Source of the DNA: Brachybacterium sp036311905
GTDB taxonomy: Bacteria; Actinomycetota; Actinomycetes; Actinomycetales; Dermabacteraceae
Length of the DNA stretch: 64,000 nucleotides
NCBI RefSeq assembly: GCF_036311905.1
Contig: NZ_JAZDCH010000002.1
Span: 104,231 to 168,230 of the forward strand
Reading direction: 5' to 3'
Below the pieces are notes generated by a model. It had not been told where the DNA came from. It ran no database searches and saw only the letters and a list, made by a program, of their open reading frames with translations. Below, piece after piece: positions 1 through 7,200 of the stretch. Position 1 is the stretch's first letter. Every line of letters starts with the position of its first letter. The position numbers and the translations under genes were made by a program.

Positions 1-1
1 G

Positions 2-154
2 GAATCGACCTACCCGACCCGAGCGAGTATCGCCATGCGAGACGAGATCGGGGGCCTCGCCGCCGTGCCTGAGAGCAACGTTGGGCCTCCCCCGGACCTG
101 TCGGCCGTCCTCACGGTGCGCGATGCTGTGCGGGAGCCGGAAGGCTCCAACTGA
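2..154 (+). CDS. C-terminal end of an unidentified protein (5' end outside window)
   Basis: An open frame enters from the left edge in frame 2 and ends with TGA at 152-154, giving about 50 residues. The tail is rich in Pro, Glu and Val and shows no domain I recognise. It lies upstream of the conjugation-type genes on the other strand, so it may belong to the same mobile element. The function is unknown. That it codes is inferred from the uninterrupted GC-rich frame and from the gene that follows in the same direction. Confidence 0.4.
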   Translation, partial: ESTYPTRASIAMRDEIGGLAAVPESNVGPPPDLSAVLTVRDAVREPEGSN

Positions 155-225
155 GCAAGGGGGGCCGCACCGGAGGTGCGGTGGCTGAGAGCATGTGGCA
201 CCGGAGTGGAGCGAGGGAGACGGTC

Positions 226-441
226 ATGGACAGTGAAGTCGAGGGCTTCAGCAACACCGGGCTGCTCGTGTTCGTCGGAACCCTGGGGGGCCTCGCCTTC
301 CTTCTTCTGGTCGCGTGCTTCCTCACCCTGGTCTTCGTCCGTCGCCGGCGACTGTTGAAGTCATGCGGGGTGGCCGTAGTCGGAATGGTCCTGGCGACTC
401 CGCTCGTCGCTCTAGCTGCGTTCATCGCCACGATGGTCTAG
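226..441 (+). CDS. Small two-helix membrane protein
   Basis: This 71-residue protein begins at ATG 226, chosen because an AGGGAG ribosome-binding site lies about 8 bases upstream. Two hydrophobic helices are visible, at roughly residues 12-36 and 47-70, joined by a very basic loop (RRRR), which suggests a helical hairpin with the loop in the cytoplasm. No family is recognised. The gene ends just before a strong palindromic terminator. Small proteins of this kind are common among the conjugation genes of actinobacterial integrative elements; that role is inferred from position only. Confidence 0.55.
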   Translation: MDSEVEGFSNTGLLVFVGTLGGLAFLLLVACFLTLVFVRRRRLLKSCGVAVVGMVLATPLVALAAFIATMV

Positions 442-451
442 CCGGCCCCCA

Positions 452-495
452 CACAACAGTGACCCCCGTCCTCGAGGACGGGGGTCACTGTTGTG
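452..495. terminator. Bidirectional terminator hairpin
   Basis: A perfect inverted repeat with 22-base arms centred at 473/474 lies between two convergent genes, the small membrane protein on the plus strand and nrdH on the minus strand. It would fold into a very stable GC-rich stem in RNA from either strand. Confidence 0.85.
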
Positions 496-513
496 CGGTG
501 CGGCGCGGTGTGG

Positions 514-807
514 TCATAGGGCGATGCGCCCTCGCGGTGCTGCCGGATCTAACCCGATCTGCCCTCCGCGGCCGGCGCTGCGGCCGGGAGCCAGTGCCTT
601 GATCTTGTCGGGCCGGAATCCGCTCCAGTGATCCTGACTCGTGACGACCACGGGGGCCTGGGCGTAGCCGAGCTCCTTGACCTTCGCCAGAGCCGCGGCA
701 TCCTCGGTCACGTCCACGGTCTCGTACTCGATGCGGTTGCTCGTCAGCGCGCGCTTGGTGGCATCGCACTGCACGCACTGCGGCTTGGTGTACACGGTGA
801 CGTTCAT
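514..807 (-). CDS. nrdH: NrdH-like glutaredoxin (thioredoxin fold)
   Basis: This small redoxin starts MNVTVYTKPQC and carries the CVQC active site of NrdH, which delivers electrons to class Ib ribonucleotide reductase. The family's substrate-binding stretch WSGFRPDKI is present near residue 63. ATG 807 was chosen because GAGGAGG sits about 5 bases upstream and because the family starts here. A longer version from GTG 885 would overlap the stop of the upstream hydrolase gene by GTGA and add 26 acidic residues. The C-terminus is about 20 residues longer than usual and low in complexity. No nrdE or nrdF gene is nearby, so this is accessory cargo of the element. Confidence 0.85.
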   Translation of the reverse strand: MNVTVYTKPQCVQCDATKRALTSNRIEYETVDVTEDAAALAKVKELGYAQAPVVVTSQDHWSGFRPDKIKALAPGRSAGRGGQIGLDPAAPRGRIAL

Positions 808-881
808 CGGGTCCTCCTCGGTGGTGGGGATGGGCGTGGCCGGCTGGTCGGGGGTGCCCTCTGTGGTCGGGTCATCGGGGA

Positions 882-1988
882 TCACTGGGTGAACCCCTCG
901 GGGACGCGGGCGATCCCCACGAACTGACCCCCACTGAGGCGGGCATCGCTGATCTTCGTCATGGCCGCGCCGCGGCTCGCCTCGATCATCTTCCCGTCGC
1001 CCAGATAGATACCGACGTGGGACACGTCAGCACCGAGCCGTCCCCATGACTCAAAGATCAGATCGCCGGGCTGCGCCTCGCTCGGAGAGACCGCGTGGGA
1101 GCGCAGCGCCGCCCACTGCGCGCGGGCGGTTCTGGGAAGCCTGATCCCCGCGGCCGCGTAGGCGTACGTCGTCAGCCCAGAGCAGTCCTGCCCGCCTCGC
1201 GTCGGGCCGTCCCAGCCGCCGCCACCGAACACGTAGCGCTGCCCCAGGGTCGTGTGGGCACGCTCGATCACAGCGGCAAGGTCACCGGTCGCAGTGAAGC
1301 TGCCGTCGCCGCACACCGCGGACCCGGCCTCGTCCTGGTCGATCGACACGTCCACGCCCGACAGGGCCGACATGATCTCCCGCGCCACCGGCTCGTGCTT
1401 GGCGTACGCCTGCGGGTGCGCGCTGCGCTGGACGCGCTGCGCGGCCACGGTCGGAGCCAGCGACTCCCAACCCTCCACATTCACCAATCCGGGAATGTGA
1501 TACCCCTTCGGGCCGGCCCCACCGGGAATCGCCTCGGTGAGGGTCTTTCCCTTGTAGAACACCTTGGCTGCATTCGCGGTATCGCTGACTTCCTCCAGCG
1601 AGCCATACCAGCCGGGGAGCTGCCGCTGCTGGAATACTCCCGCGTCACCATTCCCGTCCGGCGTGAAGGTACTCGGGTGGTCCCCTAGACGGGATTCCTG
1701 CATCGCGGTCATCAGTGCGACTAGCTGCCCGCGGGCCGATATCCCCTCGGCCTCGCCCACCGTCATGATGATCGCGGCCTGCTCCATCGCGCGCGGCGTG
1801 TACCCGCCCACTGACGCGGGTAGCTCACCATCGATGCTGACCGACAGCGAGCTGCCCGCGCAGATCGCGTCGTTGCTGCCGACGCTGCCGGCGAACATGC
1901 CGATACCGACGACACCGGCCCCGGCAACTAGAGCCAGCGGCGCCGCGCAACCGACTACCAAGGTCGCCGCGATCGCCTTCGTCTTCAT
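882..1988 (-). CDS. Secreted peptidoglycan hydrolase with lysozyme-like and NlpC/P60 domains
   Basis: A 368-residue protein with an N-terminal hydrophobic segment (residues 4-30) for export. Residues about 65-190 resemble the lysozyme-like domain of conjugation-associated hydrolases (an AMQESRLG stretch, then GVFQQR). The C-terminal 125 residues are an NlpC/P60 endopeptidase with catalytic Cys in QDCSGLTTYAY and His in DVSHVGIYLG. ATG 1988 follows GGAGGAGGTG, so it is preferred to a frame opening 45 bases upstream. Two-domain enzymes like this locally open the cell wall for type IV secretion channels. It lies 2 bases after the lipoprotein gene, in one operon with it and nrdH. Confidence 0.85.
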   Translation of the reverse strand: MKTKAIAATLVVGCAAPLALVAGAGVVGIGMFAGSVGSNDAICAGSSLSVSIDGELPASVGGYTPRAMEQAAIIMTVGEAEGISARGQLVALMTAMQESRLGDHPSTFTPDGNGDAGVFQQRQLPGWYGSLEEVSDTANAAKVFYKGKTLTEAIPGGAGPKGYHIPGLVNVEGWESLAPTVAAQRVQRSAHPQAYAKHEPVAREIMSALSGVDVSIDQDEAGSAVCGDGSFTATGDLAAVIERAHTTLGQRYVFGGGGWDGPTRGGQDCSGLTTYAYAAAGIRLPRTARAQWAALRSHAVSPSEAQPGDLIFESWGRLGADVSHVGIYLGDGKMIEASRGAAMTKISDARLSGGQFVGIARVPEGFTQ

Positions 1989-1990
1989 CG

Positions 1991-2533
1991 TCAGGCCACC
2001 TCCTCCGGCGGCTCCAAGTACGAGACCTTCCACGGGTCAGCGGGGTCCGCGCGGACCATCAGCAACTGGAAGTCACCGATGGTCGTCGGAAATGTGATCT
2101 CGGCATCGGTCCCACTGACCAAGCCGTACTCGGCGCTGCCCTCCGGGGCTCCGGCAGGCACGCGGCGAGGATCGGTGTACTGCCAGACCTCCTGCGCTGC
2201 CGGCGTGAGGTGCTGGGAGAAGTTCGACCACCAGGCGTCGGGATCGTCGGTGGCGAAGTACGCCTCGACGGCCGCATGAGCGGCTGTGCCAGCCTCCTCG
2301 GCGTCTCCCGCCTCGGCCTCGGGCGGACCCTCGTCGCCCGGCACCGCGGGGGCCTCCTCGCTGGGAGCCACGTCCCATTCGGTCGGGGACTCCTCCGGCT
2401 CGGCGGGCTCGCTCGTCGTGGTCGCCGGGGCCTCGCTGGTGGTCGGCTCTGGCTCCGGCACATCGGCCGGGCCGCTGCATCCCACCATCAAGAGCGCCGC
2501 GGCCGCTATCGGAACTGCTCGGATTGATCGCAT
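1991..2533 (-). CDS. Lipoprotein of the conjugation-type operon
   Basis: A 180-residue protein with a signal peptide and lipobox LMVGC (Cys 19), followed by about 70 residues rich in Pro, Glu, Ser and Thr that act as an extracytoplasmic spacer. The C-terminal 100 residues form a compact domain (AYFATDDPDAWW and later DPWKVSYLE) typical of hypothetical proteins found next to NlpC/P60 hydrolases in actinobacterial conjugative elements. It is first in the leftward operon, which fits an envelope-anchored transfer accessory protein. No specific function is known to me. Confidence 0.7.
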   Translation of the reverse strand: MRSIRAVPIAAAALLMVGCSGPADVPEPEPTTSEAPATTTSEPAEPEESPTEWDVAPSEEAPAVPGDEGPPEAEAGDAEEAGTAAHAAVEAYFATDDPDAWWSNFSQHLTPAAQEVWQYTDPRRVPAGAPEGSAEYGLVSGTDAEITFPTTIGDFQLLMVRADPADPWKVSYLEPPEEVA

Positions 2534-2584
2534 GCCCAGACAAGCGCGCCCATCACGACAGCTCCCCCAGAACAGCCCACCGAA

Positions 2585-2624
2585 CTACTGCACTACGGAT
2601 CTACTGCATTACTGAGCTACTGCA
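2585..2624 (+). repeat. Tandem array of five 8-bp repeats
   Basis: Five contiguous 8-base units: three exact CTACTGCA copies at 2585, 2601 and 2617 alternate with two degenerate copies (CTACGGAT and TTACTGAG). The rest of 2534-2841, a 308-base gene-free stretch, shows nothing else I can interpret. A second array with the same consensus and orientation lies at 3078-3109. Such arrays are usually protein-binding sites. Confidence 0.8.
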
Positions 2625-2841
2625 ATGTTGGACTCCCACAGCCTCCCCTCGCGGGACCGGACCACGGCCCCGCGGTCGCTGGAAGGCGACAGGGGCCGGC
2701 TGCGGACCCAGAGCGTCGGGTACGGCTGCTGGCGCAACCCTCGGTCGTTCGGAGGCAAGGGGCGCGGAGCGGCCCGCGGCAGCATCTTCCCCACCGTGCC
2801 GATCGAGGGCCGGCGTCGGACCCTCGGGGCACCATGGCGCT

Positions 2842-3084
2842 ATGACTGAGTCATGGCTGCGGCGCGGGCCGCACGGCTGGAGCGAGCCCACACCGCCACG
2901 CTGCGGCTGCGGCTCGACTCGATACCTCGTCGGATGGGCGGCGTGCCTGTGCGGCGGGGGACCGATGACGCTCGGGCATCGGACCTGGCACTGCCAAGAG
3001 TGCGGGCAGCGCACCGTCATCGGATGCGTGGATGCCGCCCGCGAGGTCATGCCCCGCGATCCGCTCGCGATACGGAACTACTGA
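2842..3084 (+). CDS. Small cysteine-rich zinc-ribbon-like protein
   Basis: An 80-residue frame from ATG 2842. It contains several Cys motifs, CGCGST, then ACLCGGG, then CQECGQR, the arrangement of a small zinc ribbon that could bind nucleic acid. No Shine-Dalgarno is obvious. The gene lies between two arrays of 8-bp repeats, and the second array overlaps its stop codon, so array and gene may form one unit (for example an autoregulator with its operator). The family is not recognised. The spacing of the Cys pairs is the main reason for calling it real. Confidence 0.5.
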   Translation: MTESWLRRGPHGWSEPTPPRCGCGSTRYLVGWAACLCGGGPMTLGHRTWHCQECGQRTVIGCVDAAREVMPRDPLAIRNY

Positions 3085-3109
3085 TGTACTGACTTACTGC
3101 ACTACTGCA
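3078..3109 (+). repeat. Tandem array of four 8-bp repeats
   Basis: Four contiguous units (CTACTGAT, GTACTGAC, TTACTGCA, CTACTGCA) share the consensus of the array at 2585-2624. The first unit includes the stop codon of the cysteine-rich gene. Confidence 0.75.
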
Positions 3110-3126
3110 CTCGCTCGGCGCAGTGG

Positions 3127-3741
3127 TCAGCGCAGAACAGGCTGAATCTCCTGGTGCTGACGGTAACACTCGTGGCCGGGGGTGTCGCCACGGCAGATGC
3201 GGGCAACGGTGCTGGCAGAGAGTCCCGTAGCGGGGGCAATCGCTCGGTACGCCCGGCCCTGGGCGCGCGAGAGCAAGACGGTCTTGTACTGCTCGGGCTT
3301 GACGGCGATCGGTCGGCCGGGGCGGTGGCCGCGGTTCCGAGCTGCTTCGAGCCCTGCCATGGTGCGCTCCCTGATGCGGTCTCGCTCGCGCTGCGCTAGG
3401 GCTCCGAGCAGCGTCACCGAGAACATGCCGTCAGCGGTGGAGGTGTCCACGCGCTCGTGCAGCGACTCCACTGTGATCCCGCGGGTCGTCAGCTCGTCCA
3501 AGGTGAGGATGAGCCGGCTCGTGCGCCGAGAGAGGCGATCGAGGTCGGTCACCACCGGGGTGTCGCCCTCGGTCAGCACGTCCGACATGAGCCGGTCTAG
3601 GACGGGACGGTGTGGCGCTGCTCCCGATGCCGTCTCCTGGTGCAGGTGCTCGGGGAGCACGCCGTGGGCGGTCAGTGCGTCGATCTGTCGCCCAAGGTTC
3701 TGTTAGTCGGTGGAGACCCTGGCGTACCCGTAGCGCGTCAT
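3127..3741 (-). pseudogene. Serine recombinase/resolvase broken by an in-frame stop
   Basis: Reading leftward from ATG 3741 gives the resolvase N-terminus MTRYGYARVSTD, then a TAA at 3705-3703, then in the same frame QNLGRQIDALTAHG and the rest of a normal resolvase. Visible parts are the catalytic Ser in ARVS, the VTDLDRLSRRT core, the ERDRIRERT helix, and a C-terminal helix-turn-helix (YRAIAPATGLSASTV). The family normally has a Glu, Asp or Gln codon where TAA stands, so one base change explains the break. The downstream part could still be translated from an internal start (for example 3660) but would lack the catalytic Ser. Confidence 0.85.
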
Positions 3742-3876
3742 CGGCTCGCGCCTTCCCGTGTGTCTTAATGCCGTGAGTCAGAGGACTTCTGGCACAGAAC
3801 ATTATGGCGCGCCGTTATGACTCAGGCCGACCTGCGGCGATCGTCGCTCGCGGCCGGTCGCCGGCTGTGTGCTACT

Positions 3877-4029
3877 ACCGACCGTTTACGGCACAGCCCA
3901 GATCACGGCCCGAGCGGCGGGCTACTCGTAGTCCCGCCCTGGGCTGCCCTGACGCGAGGACAGCCTTTCGGCACGGCGACCGCCAATGAGCGAGCACAGA
4001 AAGCCGCCATCTGCCGTTCACATCCACAC
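3877..4029 (+). repeat. Direct repeat, copy 1 (left of the cadmium cassette)
   Basis: About 153 bases similar to 5291-5442 in the same orientation. Shared blocks include ACCGACCGTTTACGGCACAG at the left end and TGGGCTGCCCTGACGC in the middle. The two copies bracket cmtR and cadD. The stretch 3742-4107 holds no gene; apart from this repeat it contains only the probable upstream region of the broken resolvase, in which CTGAGTCA-type inverted motifs occur near 3773 and 3816. Confidence 0.8.
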
Positions 4030-4107
4030 CCAGGAGAACAACCGGGCCCAGCTCGTCAGTGATCTGAGTCTCCTCCGCATACCCGGCGCCGCCTCGATAC
4101 AGCGTCT

Positions 4108-4122
4108 GCTGTACTGTACAGC
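4108..4122. promoter_or_regulatory. Palindromic operator of the CmtR gene
   Basis: GCTGTACTGTACAGC is a perfect 15-base palindrome ending two bases before the GTG start of cmtR. ArsR/SmtB-family repressors bind imperfect palindromes over their own promoter, so this is the likely self-operator. With the operator so close to the start codon, the transcript may be leaderless. Confidence 0.65.
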
Positions 4123-4124
4123 TT

Positions 4125-4484
4125 GTGCTGATTATTGCTTCTCGTTTAGACGTGATGAACCGCCTCGGTCGGGCAATGTCCGATCCGACGCGGTCCCGAA
4201 TCCTGATGACCTTGCTGGAGCGGCCTGCGTATCCAGCGGAGCTGGCCTCTGATCTGGGGCTGACGCGGTCGAATGTGTCGAACCATCTGACGTGCCTACG
4301 GGACTGCGGCATCGTCGTCGCTGAGCCCGAGGGTCGCCAGATGCGTTACGAGCTCGCCGATCCCCATCTCGCGCGGGCGATGACCGCGCTCATCGAAGTG
4401 ACTTTGGCGGTGGATGAGAGCGCGCCGTGCGTCGATCCCGCCTGCTCTGTCCCGGGATGCTGCAGTGCGGAGGGGCAGGCGTGA
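4125..4484 (+). CDS. cmtR: CmtR-type Cd(II)/Pb(II)-sensing ArsR-family repressor
   Basis: A 119-residue winged-helix repressor. The sequence shows DPTRSRIL, the recognition helix GLTRSNVSNHL and a C-terminal Cys-rich tail. Cys57, Cys61 (in HLTCLRDCG) and Cys102 fall at exactly the numbers of the three metal ligands known for Mycobacterium tuberculosis CmtR, so a cadmium/lead sensor is a confident call. The GTG start at 4125 gives the family length; ATG 4155 is a shorter alternative. The stop overlaps the cadD start, so the two genes form one operon controlled by the palindrome just upstream. Confidence 0.9.
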   Translation: MLIIASRLDVMNRLGRAMSDPTRSRILMTLLERPAYPAELASDLGLTRSNVSNHLTCLRDCGIVVAEPEGRQMRYELADPHLARAMTALIEVTLAVDESAPCVDPACSVPGCCSAEGQA

Positions 4485-5080
4485 TGCTCACTTCGATCCT
4501 GCAGGCGATCGGCCTGTTCATCGCAACCAACATCGACGACATCATCGTGCTCTCGCTTTTCTTCGCCCGCGGCAGAGGGCAACGTGGCACCACGCTCCGG
4601 ATCCTGGTTGGCCAGTACCTCGGCTTCGCCGCGATTCTGGGCGCCGCGGTCCTGGTGACAGTGGGGGCAGGAGCCTTCCTTCCCCAGCAGGCCATCCCGT
4701 ACTTCGGTCTCATCCCGCTGGGCCTAGGAATGTGGGCAGCGTGGAACGCCTGGCGCGGCGACGATGACGATGACGACGACGCCAAGATCGAAGGTAAGAA
4801 CGTGACGATCTTGACCGTCGCGGGAGTCACCTTCGCCAACGGCGGGGACAACATCGGTGTCTACGTTCCGGTCTTCCTCAGTGTCAGCCCCGCGGCCGTG
4901 GTGGCGTATTGCGTGGTGTTCCTCGTCTTGGTGGCAGCCCTGGTGCTGGTGGCCAAGTTCGTCGCGACCCGTCGGCCGATCGCCGAAGCCCTGGAGCGCT
5001 GGGAGCACGTGCTGTTCCCGATCGTGTTGATCGGCCTGGGCATCTTCATCCTCATCAGCGGCGGGGCATTCGGACTCTGA
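4484..5080 (+). CDS. cadD: CadD-family cadmium resistance transporter
   Basis: A 198-residue membrane protein with about five or six helices. The family hallmarks are visible: ATNIDDIIVL near residue 14 and FANGGDNIGVYVP near 117. Between helices 3 and 4 lies a run of seven Asp residues (93-99), a probable cytoplasmic metal-attracting loop. The ATG shares its A with the stop of cmtR (TGATG), which indicates translational coupling. CadD proteins confer cadmium resistance by removing Cd(II) from the cytoplasm; pairing with a CmtR-type sensor supports the metal. Confidence 0.9.
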   Translation: MLTSILQAIGLFIATNIDDIIVLSLFFARGRGQRGTTLRILVGQYLGFAAILGAAVLVTVGAGAFLPQQAIPYFGLIPLGLGMWAAWNAWRGDDDDDDDAKIEGKNVTILTVAGVTFANGGDNIGVYVPVFLSVSPAAVVAYCVVFLVLVAALVLVAKFVATRRPIAEALERWEHVLFPIVLIGLGIFILISGGAFGL

Positions 5081-5290
5081 GGAATTCACCCCCGCGCGGC
5101 CGTCGTGGAGGGGTGATGGGCGCGCGGGCGGGATGACCGTCCGGCGGGAGCGGGCAGCGGCGGCGGCAATGCCCTGTTCGTTATCGATGCGGTCTACGGG
5201 AGCTTTCCGTGCCATAAAGAGCGGTCCTGGCGCAATCCTGATGCGGATGGCTATAGGTCGTGGTTATGACACGCGGTGGCGCGTGCAATA

Positions 5291-5442
5291 ACCGACCGTT
5301 TACGGCACAGCGCGGATCGTGGCTCGAGCTGCGGGCGACTCGCAGCCCTGCCCTGGGCTGCCCTGACGCAAGGGCAACCATTCGGCACCGCGACCGCCAC
5401 TAAGCGAGTACAGAGAGCCGCCATCTACCGATCAGATCCACG
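5291..5442 (+). repeat. Direct repeat, copy 2 (right of the cadmium cassette)
   Basis: This is the partner of 3877-4029, same orientation. Read leftward, many differences fall at third codon positions, which hints that both copies descend from coding DNA, but copy 2 has a stop in that frame. The gene-free stretch 5081-5613 contains this repeat and the res-like site at 5488-5570, and nothing else I can identify. Confidence 0.8.
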
Positions 5443-5487
5443 CCCTATCCGCGACCGCACGATGCGTCTGCTTGAACTGTCCGGCTG

Positions 5488-5570
5488 AGGTATACCCAGT
5501 GGCGCAGATCTGTCGCAAAACGGCCCTGATGAACCCTATCGGCAACCGTAAAAGACTGCTGCGTAACTGT
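5488..5570 (+). repeat. Res-like site, copy A (left of the arsenic cluster)
   Basis: It starts with GGTATACCCAGTG, includes an imperfect inverted repeat around CAGATCTGTCGC, and aligns without gaps to 10177-10259 with about 79% identity over 80 bases. The GGTATACC core recurs at 21937, just upstream of the intact resolvase gene, which suggests a resolvase recombination site. Confidence 0.6.
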
Positions 5571-5613
5571 CGCGGTCGGTCTCCCTCTAGTGGGACGTGC
5601 TCCGAGGGTGTGC

Positions 5614-6276
5614 TTACGGGGTGGTTGGGGTCTTGTGCGTGAGGATCTCGTCGAGGAGATGGCGGACGCGGGTGTCGATGTCGTCGCGGATCCGGCGGGC
5701 TTGCTCGAGGGTGGTGTCAGCGGGGTCTTGGAGGTCCCAGTCTTCGTAGCGTTTACCGGGGTAGAGCGGGCAGGCGTCGCCGCAGCCCATGGTGATGACC
5801 ACGTCGGCTGCGCGGACGACGTCGTCGGTGAGGGGCTTGGGGAAGGCGGCATGGAGGTCGATGCCGATCTCCTGCATGGCCTCCACGGCGCGCGGGTGAA
5901 GGTCGGCGCTGGGTGCGGAGCCGGCGGAGCGGACGTGTACGCGGCCGGCGGCGTGGCGGTTCAGGAGGGCTGCGGCCATCTGGGAGCGGCCGGCGTTGTG
6001 GACGCAGACGAAGAGGACCTCGGGCACGTCGTGAGGGGCCGCGCCTTTGGCCTGCGCGAGGGCGGTCAGTCGGTCCCGCGCGAAGCGCTCCGTCAACGAG
6101 GGCAGGTGCGAGGTGATCCGAGCGGTGCGGGCCAGGGCCGTGTAGGACTCGAAGACGTAGCGCTCAACGGTCTCCGGGGCGAACACCCCCGTGAAGCGCT
6201 GCGCGAGATCCTCGGCGATGGTGTGCAGGACGTGGTCGGCGCTGAGCAGCGCGGGAGTCTCGCGTGAGGGAGACAT
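5614..6276 (-). CDS. arsC: Arsenate reductase with N-terminal three-helix domain (mycothiol/thioredoxin type)
   Basis: A 220-residue low-molecular-weight-phosphatase-fold reductase. Residues 1-83 form an all-helical extension like the three-helix bundle of actinobacterial ArsC1' proteins. The catalytic P-loop CVHNAGRSQ starts at Cys91, and CGDACPLYPG further on supplies the resolving cysteines of the thioredoxin-coupled type. It reduces arsenate to arsenite for export. It follows the next arsC by two bases, with both downstream of arsR, so the three form one leftward operon. Confidence 0.88.
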   Translation of the reverse strand: MSPSRETPALLSADHVLHTIAEDLAQRFTGVFAPETVERYVFESYTALARTARITSHLPSLTERFARDRLTALAQAKGAAPHDVPEVLFVCVHNAGRSQMAAALLNRHAAGRVHVRSAGSAPSADLHPRAVEAMQEIGIDLHAAFPKPLTDDVVRAADVVITMGCGDACPLYPGKRYEDWDLQDPADTTLEQARRIRDDIDTRVRHLLDEILTHKTPTTP

Positions 6277-6278
6277 GG

Positions 6279-6716
6279 TCAGTCACCGCGCCCGGGGGTG
6301 CCGGCCGGTGCGCCCTGGGGAAGGAGGCTCGCGATGAGCTCCTCGATGCGCGCCTTGATCTCGTCCCGTACCGGGCGGACCTCGTCGACACCCTTGCCCG
6401 CTGGGTCGTCAAGCTTCCAGTCCTCGTAGCGCTTGCCGGGGTAGTAGGGGCAGGCGTCGCCGCAGCCCATGGTGATCACTACATCGGAGGCCTGAACGGA
6501 CTCGGTGGTGAGGATCTTCGGGGCCTGGTCGGAGATGTCGATACCGACCTCCTCCATCGCGGCCACCGCGGCGGGGTTGATGGAATCGGCGGGGGTGGAG
6601 CCGGCCGAGCGGACCTCGATGCGGTCACCGGCGAGCTCCCGCAGCCAGCCCGCGGCCATCTGGGAGCGGCCGGCGTTGTGGACGCAGACGAACAGGACAC
6701 TGGGGCGAGTGGTCAT
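6279..6716 (-). CDS. arsC: Arsenate reductase, LMW-phosphatase fold
   Basis: A 145-residue enzyme with P-loop CVHNAGRSQ at Cys11 and the C-terminal motif CGDACPYYPGKRYEDW. It is close to the catalytic half of the adjacent arsC but lacks the helical extension, so the pair looks like an in-place duplication with divergence. The role is reduction of As(V) to As(III). The start at 6716 is preceded by a GGAGG-like site. It lies 40 bases after arsR and 2 bases before the next arsC. Confidence 0.9.
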   Translation of the reverse strand: MTTRPSVLFVCVHNAGRSQMAAGWLRELAGDRIEVRSAGSTPADSINPAAVAAMEEVGIDISDQAPKILTTESVQASDVVITMGCGDACPYYPGKRYEDWKLDDPAGKGVDEVRPVRDEIKARIEELIASLLPQGAPAGTPGRGD

Positions 6717-6756
6717 GGGGAGCCTCCAAGAGGTGAGGATGGGTGGGAATTCGGAG

Positions 6757-7119
6757 TCAGGCGAGGTCGAGGAAGGCGCGCAGCTCGGCGAAGGCGGCGG
6801 GGATGAGCGAGTAGTGGGCCCAGCGGCCCCGCTGCTCGCGTGTGAGCAGGCCCGCGTCGACGAGTTTCTTCATGTGATGGCTGATGGTGGGCTGGCTGAT
6901 GCCGAGCGGTTCGGTGAGGTCGCAGGCGCACACCGACTCGCAGCCCTGCGCCGCCACGTGCGAGAGCAGGCGCAGCCGCGTGGGATCCGACAGGGCCTTC
7001 AGCAGGCTCGCGATCCGCTCGGCCTCGGCGCTTTCGAGCGGCCCCGCAGACAGCGTGCAGCACCCCTCGGTGTCGCCGGGCATCCCCGTGGCAGCGTCGA
7101 GTTCGATGGTCGTGGTCAT
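6757..7119 (-). CDS. arsR: ArsR-family As(III)-responsive repressor
   Basis: A 120-residue winged-helix repressor with ALSDPTRLRLL and recognition helix GISQPTISHHMKKL. Candidate arsenite ligands are Cys20-Cys21 near the N-terminus and Cys60, Cys64 and Cys66 in the first DNA-binding helix, the arrangement described for Corynebacterium glutamicum ArsR1-type sensors rather than the E. coli CxCxxC arrangement. It is divergent from acr3 and leads the leftward arsC operon. It would repress both directions from the 80-base intergenic region. Confidence 0.9.
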   Translation of the reverse strand: MTTTIELDAATGMPGDTEGCCTLSAGPLESAEAERIASLLKALSDPTRLRLLSHVAAQGCESVCACDLTEPLGISQPTISHHMKKLVDAGLLTREQRGRWAHYSLIPAAFAELRAFLDLA

Positions 7120-7133
7120 GGCCTCACCTTACA

Positions 7134-7183
7134 TTGACAGCCTTCGATGTGAAGCATAGTGTTCGCATCGATATTTGTCGATG
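7134..7183. promoter_or_regulatory. Divergent arsR/acr3 promoter-operator region
   Basis: TTGACA at 7134-7139 and TAGTGT 17 bases downstream form a plausible rightward promoter for acr3. An 18-base inverted repeat, CATCGA-6-TCGATG at 7166-7183, overlaps the start of the transcript and is the best candidate ArsR operator. Confidence 0.55.
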
Positions 7184-7200
7184 GAAGGTGTCGGGAGCTG

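Noticed and set aside
2625..2849. A 74-codon rightward frame right after the first 8-bp repeat array
   Set aside because: No domain or ribosome-binding site; composition is that of non-coding GC-rich DNA.
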